From NCBI GenBank assembly GCA_010279815.1, contig QEOQ01000348.1:158396-222395 (forward strand): a stretch of 64,000 nt of DNA. The letters are read 5' to 3'. The notes beneath the pieces are model-generated. The model searched no databases, was not told the DNA's origin, and saw nothing but the letters and a program-made list of their open reading frames with translations. The position numbers and the translations under genes were made by a program. Below, in pieces: positions 56,126 to 64,000 of the stretch (the first letter of the stretch is position 1; each line of letters begins with the position of its first letter). This DNA comes from Brachionus plicatilis. Lineage: Eukaryota; Rotifera; Eurotatoria; Ploima; Brachionidae.

Positions 56126-58000
56126 AAAATTTTTTTTTTTTTAAACTCGATGATCTTTTTAAAAAATTAAAATCATCTCAATTTTATGTTTTAAATTTTG
56201 TTTTTTTTTTAAATAAAATTTTCTGAAATGTATTCATTTAGTATTAAACCATAGCAAAACTACATCTAGTCTCGCTCCACAGGTCTCCTGCTGTAGCTTA
56301 TTATTATTATAAAATGGGAATCTAAAATATATTAAATTATTAATTTAAATTTCAAGGTTAAACAATTGACCAGTGTTCCCCTTGTCATCAAAGTCTTAAT
56401 AGCACTTCTTTTGTCGAAATAATAAATTTTTCTAAAAATTTTAATTTAAATAATCTTTTTTTCATTTCAATATACAAATTTATAAGAATTTTTAAATAAA
56501 AATTAGTTAAAAAAATATCTAATTTATTTTAGCCATTTTTCAATTCGAATTTTATATATTTTTTTAAAAAAATGTGCTTATTTTTCACATTTCTCTTCAG
56601 AGATGATAAGGAGAAGATAAAGACTCGATTTTATAAAAAAAATCTTAAATAGTGTTAAATAAATGTTTTCTATTAAGTTTGTATATCTAGATTTTGAATG
56701 ACCTAAAGTTTCTTTTCTCTTTTAAAACTACAACTCTATTTGTATTCAGTTGTAATTAAAAAGAGATCAGTAATAATACAAAAGTAAAAATAAATTGTAA
56801 ATTTAAAAAGACATTGTAATTAAGGAAGACATTTTAAAATATGGTTACAAGACATATGGTTGAATACAATACTAAATTTCGTTGAGCTAGAAACGAGGAA
56901 TTCATGCAAAACTTTTTTAATTACATCAAAAGAGAAACTTGCTTTTAAAATTTTATTCTAGCTACCTAAGTCTATCAAAGATAATATGTCAGGATCATTT
57001 GCCAGTCAATAGATTCAAAGTAAATCTAAAACATCTCCACTTGGTCAATACTGTTTGAATTATTAAACTTTGTTAAATACTTTTTTAATTAAAAGTTTTG
57101 GCAAAATATTTAATACATATTTTATTTTTAAGTTTAAGTTTCAAGGTAATCAACAGGCTAGTATCCCTGTCCATTTACATTTCATTTTTTCAAAATAAAA
57201 TTTAAAAATACTACATTTAAAAAAAAATATAATCAAAATTTATTTTAACTGTGCATAGAAAAATTTAGTTGAAAAAATTTTAATGTGTGAAAAATTATTA
57301 CTAAAAAAGAACACCTATAGAATCGTTATAAAACCCATAATGAAATAACTTTAATGGTAGAAGATTTGAATCATTCCAATCGAAATCAAAATATCTTATA
57401 TATTTAAGTGCAAGAAGATTAATTTTTTTTTGTTGACTTGATAATAAAATGTATGTCTAGAAAATTTTATTTTTAAACTAAATAAATATATTTTTTGATT
57501 TTGACCTTTTTTCTTTTTTTTATAGATTAAACTCGGGATCAGCTTGATTAAATTTTTTTTTTGTAGATTTAGAGGATGTGATGAGTCATTTAAAAAGCCA
57601 AGCTCTAATTTAATTAGAAGTTTAAATTTTATTTTCCAAGAACTTTAGACAACAAAAAAAAATAAAAAATTTAAATTAGAAAATTTTATTAAAAAAAAAT
57701 TGCTTTTAAGTAAAATAAATTAGAAAATTGATAAGTCAATCAAGTTTGAAAATAATTACAATTTAAATTTTCTATTTTAATTTCCAAAAAAAAAAAATAA
57801 TATAAATCGGTGTCAATATCTAATCCAATTCGGTACCGTAAATAAAACAAAAAAAAGATTTTTTTGGCCAAAAATTTAGCACGGCACATATTTATTTGTG
57901 ATCACATTCAGTTGCTGGCTGGTTTACCATTATGATACTCAAAATAGCGCTAAAATACAATTATAAACATAAAACGAAAATAAAAAGTTTTTGATTTTTA
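56126..58000. other. Intergenic, about 1.9 kb
   Basis: AATAAA at 56212 is a likely polyadenylation signal for the DOMON gene. After that I see A/T-rich DNA without coding signal. A roughly 120-bp mixed-composition patch at 57830-57960 (GGTACCGTAAATAAAAC, GCACGGCACA) lies just downstream of the next minus-strand gene and may be its 3' region. Confidence 0.45.
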
Positions 58001-58648
58001 TTATTTAAAATGAAAATGAGATTTAATATTTGTGAGAATATTAAGATTTGAGGGTGAAGTGTGATGACGATGGCGAGTGGCGTTTTCGCTTTTTTCATGT
58101 ATACTTGGCAATAGGGTTATTTTTTTTGTTGGCGACGATGCGGACAGTATTTTGGACGCATTCGAAGTCAATTCGGTCACGTGAACAGCCGCTTGGACAA
58201 GAGTTTTAAGCGATGCATTTTGTTCAGTCTTGACACTTTTGTTTTTTTTCATTATTGTCTTGAGATAGCTCCTAGCTCCTCGGTTGAAGCTCGAGTGGGC
58301 CACTTCCAACTCGTTCTCCTTGTTCATGGTCTTAAGCAAAATGATGTTGTTGTTGTCGTCGCGAGCATCCGCTCTGCTGCTAGTGTCGTTGATGCTCGCA
58401 AGCGACTTTCGATTCAAAAAATTGAAAGTGTCGTCAGTGTGTACCGAACGCGACTTTATATTCATGCTATTGTAGTAGGCGGCGTTGGGCTGCAGCCGCT
58501 TCAAGTGCCTGCTGAACAGTGAGCTCAGGTAGTAGTGCCATTCTGTGAAAGAAATTTTGTCCTTGTGGTAATACTGTTTAGCTTGGTTTATTAATTTGTT
58601 TTTTTTTTGTTTAATTAAAAGTTTAATTATGGTAGCAAAAAATAGCAT
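58001..58648 (-). CDS. Hypothetical basic protein, 215 aa
   Basis: Single exon, ATG at 58648, TAA at 58001. A short hydrophobic start (M-L-F-F-A-T-I-I-K-L-L-I) is followed by a Lys run and could be a weak anchor or simply helix. The body is polar: T-E-W-H-Y-Y-L-S-S-L, then a Ser/Asn/Lys region with D-D-N-N-N, and a His/Ser/Arg end (R-H-R-H-H-T-S-P-S). Codon use is mixed and GC-richer than the flanks, which supports coding. No enzyme or binding motif; family not recognised. It ends on the same strand as GRK2 and its ATG is about 200 bp downstream of the GRK2 stop codon. Confidence 0.6.
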   Translation of the reverse strand: MLFFATIIKLLIKQKKNKLINQAKQYYHKDKISFTEWHYYLSSLFSRHLKRLQPNAAYYNSMNIKSRSVHTDDTFNFLNRKSLASINDTSSRADARDDNNNIILLKTMNKENELEVAHSSFNRGARSYLKTIMKKNKSVKTEQNASLKTLVQAAVHVTELTSNASKILSASSPTKKITLLPSIHEKSENATRHRHHTSPSNLNILTNIKSHFHFK

Positions 58649-58850
58649 TTTTTTTTTTCTATAAAAAAGACCTAATTGTATGGATATAAAATTTTGACCA
58701 GCTTGGTTGATTTTGAGAGCGCGAAATTAATTTTAACTTGTGATGATTTAAGTATTATAGTTGAGAGAGAGAGAACTAGTACAAAAACAAAAAAGAAGAG
58801 AAAAATTAAAAAAAAAATAAAATAAAAAAAGAGAAGATAAATGGGCATTA

Positions 58851-60940
58851 TTATTCTTGAACGGTAATGCGCTTTACATCTGCACCATAAATTTTAGACG
58901 CTTTTTGAGTAACTGTATATGTGTGCTGCGATTCGACGAGTGCATCGCTTAGTGCTTTTTTCCACTCTATCCAAGACACTTCGTCCTAATCAAAAGAAAT
59001 TTTATAAACCATGTTCCTCTATGTCCTAATAACATCACAACTAGCACTTACATGCACTTACGACATATAAATAATTTCTGGACATACATGCGTTAGATGA
59101 TTGTACAAGCACCGACAACTAATAAATTAGTTAGAAAAACACACACACAAAATGTGGTAAAAACACATTTAAAAAACAAAAAAGCACATAAAAAGATACA
59201 ACAACACCCAAAACCCACATATAATCGGCAATGTGAAATTTCAAACAAAAATAAAAAAATACATAATTTTTGTTATGATGGCCAAAAAAATTTTTCTGCA
59301 AATGCAACAAAGTGCAACAACTCTTGTTTCACCTAATGCAATTTCACCTAATTTCATAAAAAATTTTTTATCTTTAATTTTTGTTAACTTTGATTTTTTG
59401 AATTGTAAAAAAATTATTCTAAATTTAAATATTAAATTTCAATTATGAAAATTCGAAATTAATTTTACATTAATTTCAAAAACTATTTTTTATATATTAA
59501 TTTTATTCTAATTATCTTTTTTTGTAATAATTTAATAATAATTTGAAAAGCAATTATTTCTATTATATAAAATATTCCTCTTTATTTATTTAAAATTTTT
59601 GTTATTAAATTTTATTCTTTCTTTCAGTCTTAAAACCTGAAGAAGGCCATTTGGTCGAAACGCGTCGTGACAATTTAATTTTTATTCGAAAGTTTTTTAA
59701 AATAAATATTTTTTAAAAAATAATCGTTATTTCTAATTTTTGAGTTGAGTGAAAGATATAGCAAAGCATTCTGTTCCACTGGTCGTCAGACTGGTGAAGA
59801 TCCATTGTGTAATTGCTATCTAACAAATTCTTCTTTTTTTGCTGAACTATCAAGTATTTAAACTTGTCTAACCTCTAGCTATTTCAACATATCTTTTTTA
59901 ATTTTCTTTTTAGTAACTTTTTTTAACTTTTATTTTATTTTATTTAACTTTATTGCACAGTAGGTGAAACAATAGTTGCTCCACTTTGTTTTATTTGCAG
60001 AATAATTCTTTGGCAATCATAACATTAGTTATGAAATTTTAGGGATCTATCAAAACATAGAAAAAAATATATACAAGACAAAAAATGTAGAATTAAAAAT
60101 ATAGAATTTTGTCAAATATATTCCTTTATTTATATAAATATACAACTTTTTTTTTAAATTTTCAATTGAGGCTGAAATTAATAATAATAATAGCAATTAA
60201 ATATATAAATGTCAATTATGTAGAAAAATATTATTTTTAATTAATTCAAGCCTCAAAGACAAAAAAGTAAAATTTAGAGAAAAAATAAAATTTCACAAAA
60301 TAGAGTAGAAAATACGATTTAGATTTAAATCAAAATAGGAATTTAAAAAAAAAACTCAATTATCTCAAAAAATTATATTTTTTTTTATTTGTTATATTAA
60401 GTTATAATATTGTATGTAGAAAAATAAATATTAGAATTAATAATATTTTCAAGTCTAAATCTAACTCTTGTCATTGAAGATGACTCTGTACCAATCTTTA
60501 ACTGTCCAATTAAGTCTCTGTTTATACCACTCGTATCTTTTTTTTGATTACTTATGCTTTCAAAATTTTTTTAATGCTTTAATAAAAAAAAAAAAATTTG
60601 CGAGAATAAAAAACAAAAAAAAATGCTTAACTTTTTATTCGTTATGCTATGATTTCATTTTTTATGCTTTATTATTTTTATTTATGCGTGAAAACCGCCC
60701 GTCCTTTTTTGTGTGTCAATAAACTGTATTTAATTAATTAAATTATTTTAAGATCACATAAATTTAAGTTAAATTTTTGACTTAGACACAAGGCTGTTGT
60801 ATATTTTTTAAATTTTTTTATTTTTTAAAATTCTATACTTTTTTGTTGTTGTCTATGTTCTAATAAAAGTCTAGAATATTTTTTTTATTTTTGTTTAAAA
60901 AAATTTTGTACAAAATTTGTACAATTCGACCAAAAAATCC

Positions 60941-60986
<46 letters not shown>

Positions 60987-62814
60987 GACAGAAAAAAAAA
61001 ATGATAGTGAAAACAACAAATAAATATAAAAAATAAAACAATACAAAATTATCTATTTTTTGTTACCTGAGGCGAAAGGATGATGCGCGGCTCGTTTCCG
61101 TTTCTCAAGTGAATGGATATGGTCTTTTGTCCCTTGACCTCTTTTGACTCGATGGACTCGATGCGTTCCATGGTGTACACCTCGGGATCTTTTTCCTTGT
61201 TCTCGTAGTAGAGCTCGAGTCGATTGGGATAGAGTTTTGCATAGCGCGCTTGCCACGACAAACCAAAGGTGCCCGTGTTCTTCTTGAGCTGTCCCTGCAG
61301 AATGAGATCGGAGCCGGTCTCGTCGTCAAAATAGGGCTGTTTCATTTTGGCGCGTCGCTTCATCTCTATCTTGTCGGTCTCGGCGTTCACCGACTCGAAC
61401 ACCGTCTCCACAATTTCCTGTTGCCACCTCTCCGATATGACAATGGCAAAGTCCTTGTAAATCTCCTGGTCGGCCTCGGTGAGCTTGATGCCCTTGGTGT
61501 CGTCCTCGTCAAAGTTGCCAATGTCGAAGGCGTCCGCGGCGTTCACTTCGCCGCGCGGCGGCACCAGCGGCGGCGGATACTTGAGCAAATAGACTTGTTT
61601 CCAGTCGACGTCCCTGAAGTAGACGTGTTCTTTGAGCTCTTGGGCGCCGCGGCCCCCGCAGCCCAGCCGTTTGTCGACGTCGCGCGCCAACAGCGCCTCG
61701 AGCAGCGACCGAATCTCGTTGCCCATGGAGTCGGGCAGCTCGATCGACATGGTCATGGTCATTTTGTCTATTTCGTGTTTGTCCTTGGTCTTGTGTTGTC
61801 TGAAGGGGCTGTGGCCCTTGAGCAGCTTGAATATCATGCAGCCGAACGAGAACCAGTCGGCGCTGGAGTCGTAGGCGACGCTTTTGGCGAGCACCTCGGG
61901 CGCCATGTAGCCGTGGGTGCCGACGGACGCGTGCGGCTTTTTTTTCGAGAAGTCGCACGCCAGACCCAGGTCCGATATGCGCACGTGACCATGCTCGTCG
62001 AGCAGTATGTTGGCCGGCTTGAGATCGCGGTAGACGATGGAACGCGAGTGCATGTGCTCCAGACCGAGTATGACCTCGGCAGCGTAGAATTTGACCTCTT
62101 TTTCGGAGAATACGCCGTGCTGCGACAAGTGATAGTGAAGGTCGCCGCCGTTCATCAGGTCAAGGATGAACGAGAGCTTGTCGACCGTGTGGAACGCGTA
62201 CGACATGCAGACTATGAATGGAGAGCCGTCGCCGTTCGACACCGACGACAGCATGATGCGCTCGTTCAGCGCCAGACTTTCGCCTTGTTTCATTTTGATG
62301 CGCTTTTTGTCCAAGCATTTCATGGCGTACATTTTGCCCGTGTCCGCCTTGCGACATCCGTACACCTCGCCGAAGCCGCCCCGGCCTATTATCCTGTGCA
62401 CGCTAAAGTCGTTCATGCTCAGCTGGATGTTTAGCTCGTAGTTTTTCCATTGGCAAAAGCGTGTGTACTTTTCGCTGCCCGCAAACTTTTCGAACAGAGA
62501 GCCGCTCAGCGAGTCGCTTATTTCTTTTTTGTAAGGCTCGAATAGGTTCGATGGCAGCGAGTTCTTGTTTGTGTTCGGGTTGTATTTGGACAAGTGGTTT
62601 TGAACAGACTCGAGTGTTTTTTTCGAGTAGGTCTATGGTGGCAATTTTAATTAATTTTTTTTTTTTTTTTTTTTTTAGGTGAAGAGAAAAAAGAAAAAAC
62701 TAAAAAATTTACATGCGAGCTGGACAACAGTTCTTTCATGATAAAATGGTCGTATATGTTCTTGGCCACTTTCCATCTTTCATCGTCAGTTTCCAATTTT
62801 TCAAAATGCTTTAT
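58851..62814 (-). CDS. GRK2: G-protein-coupled-receptor kinase 2 (GRK2), N-terminus missing
   Basis: Three exons, 62814-62713, 62632-61067 and 58985-58851, encode 600 residues in frame. The visible start is inside the RGS-homology domain (E-K-L-E-T-D-D-E-R, then [10 protein letters not shown]). The kinase runs from about residue 110 to 372: [17 protein letters not shown] and D-L-G instead of DFG, as normal in GRKs. The AGC tail then shows [15 protein letters not shown]. The PH domain that binds G beta-gamma and lipids starts at about 470; its last helix ([12 protein letters not shown]) lies in the final exon beyond a 2.1-kb intron. GRK2 phosphorylates active receptors. Exons for the first 120-150 residues were not found before 64000. 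This region is GC-richer than its surroundings. Confidence 0.93.
59637..59666 (+). ncRNA. Hammerhead-ribozyme-like core
   Basis: CTGAAGA followed by a short hairpin (GGCC / ATTT / GGTC), then GAAACGCGTC. This matches the order of a hammerhead core: CUGANGA, stem II, GAAA, a palindromic ACGCGU stem III and a C at the cleavage position. Against it, one extra A precedes stem II and only the first two base pairs of stem I are obvious. The motif is known from small retroelements. Activity is unproven and this copy may be degenerate. Confidence 0.35.
59742..59793 (+). mobile_element. LINE tail fragment, second copy
   Basis: GAGTTGAGTGAAAGATAT followed by CATTCTGTTCCACTGGTCGT matches, with an internal gap, the end of the LINE reading frame at 15548-15850 (there on the minus strand). 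It lies about 75 bp downstream of the hammerhead-like core and inside the inverted-repeat element. Confidence 0.6.
60943..60980. repeat. CA microsatellite
   Basis: About 19 CA dinucleotides close to the 5' end of the last GRK2 intron. Confidence 0.9.
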
Positions 62815-64000
62815 CTTTTAATTCGAACAAAAATTAATTTTATTTTCAATTTTTCCAAAGGAATAAACTATCAAATTTTCAAATTTTCAAATTTTCAAAG
62901 AGTTCAATTATTTTATTTTTGTTTATTTTTTTTTTATTTAATTTTTGCCAGATCTTATTCCTATCTTTGTCCTGTTTACCTTGAAGGTTTATTTACTTGC
63001 TTGTTTACGTCTAAATTTGATCCATATTACTGAAAAATGGACCAAGAGAATTAGACACAAGGTAAAATGTGTTACCCTGAATAATCACTTATTCATCAGC
63101 TTGTCAACTGATGCACAAAAATAAGTAAGAATTATACTTGTCAGGTATCTCAGAAGTTAGACGCTTCGAAATGCTCACATCTTGACTTAATTATAAGGCA
63201 TATAGTCACGAATAAGAATTCCATTCTTAGAACTTCCGAACGTTCAATAACTTAATAAAGCTTTTAAAACAATATATTGTATTTATTATAAACCGCTTGC
63301 AAATTTTTTAATTAAAAGAGCACTAGGAATTAAGAAATTTTCAAAAATTAGACTTCTGTTGGAAACTTTGAACTTAGAGATGATGGAACAACAATACATG
63401 AAACACAAGATATCCTTTTTGATTTTCTTTCCATTCAAATCAATGGCTTACAAAATATCATATGACGAATGTGAAACAATTTTCTATAACAATTTTTAGC
63501 ACATTCGTTTTACTACAGAAAATGTGCTAAAAATTTTATAGATGAAAAAATAATAATTTTTTATTTATCAATTAAATTTTTATCTTGAAAAGTAAAAAAT
63601 AATGATAATAGAAAGGAAACTAACAAAACCCGCGGTGTTTCAAAAATATTAACAAAAAAACCTTCCAGTTTATTATAGTTTCAATTCAAAAGTATGGATG
63701 AATACAAAGATATTCGATGAATGGTTAATCGAAATCAACTATCAATTCAAGTCAGAGTAATCGTAAAATACTTCTTTTCGTCCACAATTTTAGTGGTCAC
63801 AAACAAAAAGAACTTTCTAATGTTAAAATAGAATTCTTTCCAGCAAACATGACATCTTCGAGTCGACGTCGAATTTTTTGTCTGCCAAATCAAATTAAAT
63901 ACGGAATGAAATTTTCATTACTCAAATTTTTATAATTTTTTTAATAGATAAATTTTTAATATTTTTTTTTTCAAACTAAAATAAAAGTTTGCTTTTATTA
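62815..64000. other. GRK2 upstream intron or flank, no exon seen
   Basis: This stretch should lie in the intron before the first visible GRK2 exon. I searched the minus strand for the preceding RGS segment and did not find it. The plus-strand open frame at 62713-63033 overlaps the GRK2 exon in antisense and is not called. A short frame near 63849 (M-T-S-S-S-R-R-R) is too small to judge. Confidence 0.5.
63484..63541. other. Short hairpin with 21-23-bp arms
   Basis: CTATAACAATTTTTAGCACA, a loop of about 14 bases, then TGTGCTAAAAATTTTATAG fold into a nearly perfect stem of pre-microRNA size. A/T-rich sequence makes such hairpins by chance, and no further evidence is available. Confidence 0.25.

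Larger units (their letters stand above)
59259..60047. mobile_element. Inverted-repeat element in the last GRK2 intron
   Basis: The left arm at about 59259-59345 (GTTATGATGGCCAAA, TTCTGCAAATGCAACAAAGT, TTGTTTCACCTA) is repeated in reverse, imperfectly, at about 59955-60047. The 600-bp interior contains a hammerhead-like core and a short LINE tail, so it may be a composite of a terminal-inverted-repeat element and an inserted retroelement. No open frame. Confidence 0.6.

Noticed and set aside
59097..59448. Two overlapping plus-strand frames of 71-79 codons
   Set aside because: They lie in the GRK2 intron and run into the left arm of the inverted-repeat element; composition is Lys/Asn/Thr noise.
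60468..60722. 84-codon plus-strand frame in the GRK2 intron
   Set aside because: Leu/Phe/Lys-rich noise with long A runs; no motif or splice context.
61250..62434. 394-codon plus-strand frame opposite GRK2
   Set aside because: Shadow of a strongly conserved kinase on the minus strand; its length reflects the higher GC content and codon bias there.
1..64000. CRISPR arrays, bacterial operons, or tRNA and rRNA genes
   Set aside because: Spliced metazoan genes throughout. No regularly spaced identical short repeats and no cloverleaf with a GGTTCGA-type T arm were found by eye; a tRNAscan run would be more decisive.

Overview
This is an AT-rich (plainly above 70% A+T by eye) nuclear fragment of a small-intron invertebrate animal. 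The gene content is metazoan: a PALS1/Stardust MAGUK, a Hippo (MST1/2) kinase, a GRK2-type receptor kinase, Claspin, a Fuseless-like multi-pass protein, a C-type lectin, and two genes usually tied to motile cilia (LRRC72, CAPS2). Most introns I could resolve are 45-55 bp with GT..AG ends; a few are 1-4 kb and carry repeats. A monogonont rotifer such as Brachionus would fit the base composition and intron size, but that is inference; nothing in the window proves the taxon. A 71-base N run at 13461-13531 shows this is a draft assembly.

Layout. 1-7.3 kb, minus strand: a small ORF, a four-exon coiled-coil protein and a two-exon Fuseless-like membrane protein, followed by inverted-repeat elements. 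7.8-11 kb: one uninterrupted 1061-codon leucine-rich-repeat gene. 12.4-16.4 kb: a graveyard with broken coding fragments around the gap, a decayed hAT transposase, a LINE reverse-transcriptase tail and a nearly intact MITE. 17-21 kb: PALS1 in two coding exons, with a ~240-bp tandem repeat in its intron. 21-30.6 kb: about 9.6 kb with no gene I can support.

30.6-41.8 kb holds the most unusual feature: five copies of a tiny gene family (65-73 codons) encoding a Met-Gly-Ser-Leu-Cys N-terminus (myristoylation plus palmitoylation type), a Lys4/Cys cluster and a proline-rich tail. Each copy has a TATA box whose first base lies exactly 81 bp from the ATG. The first copy is inverted and is separated from the other four by the Hippo kinase and a divergently transcribed C-type lectin.

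42.3-56.1 kb, mainly plus strand: Claspin (short form, one Chk1-binding motif), LRRC72, a small single-pass membrane protein, and a six-exon DOMON receptor-like gene with two possible SEA-like segments. CAPS2 lies on the opposite strand inside the 4-kb second intron of the DOMON gene. 58-62.8 kb, minus strand: an unknown basic protein and GRK2 (N-terminal exons outside or unseen), with an inverted-repeat element in the last GRK2 intron that contains a hammerhead-like core and a LINE tail.

Non-autonomous inverted-repeat elements are scattered throughout. Several share GGCAT-type ends or a common internal core, and one is flanked by a perfect 8-bp duplication. Gene structures were built by hand from ORFs, splice signals and family similarity; no alignment or database search was run.
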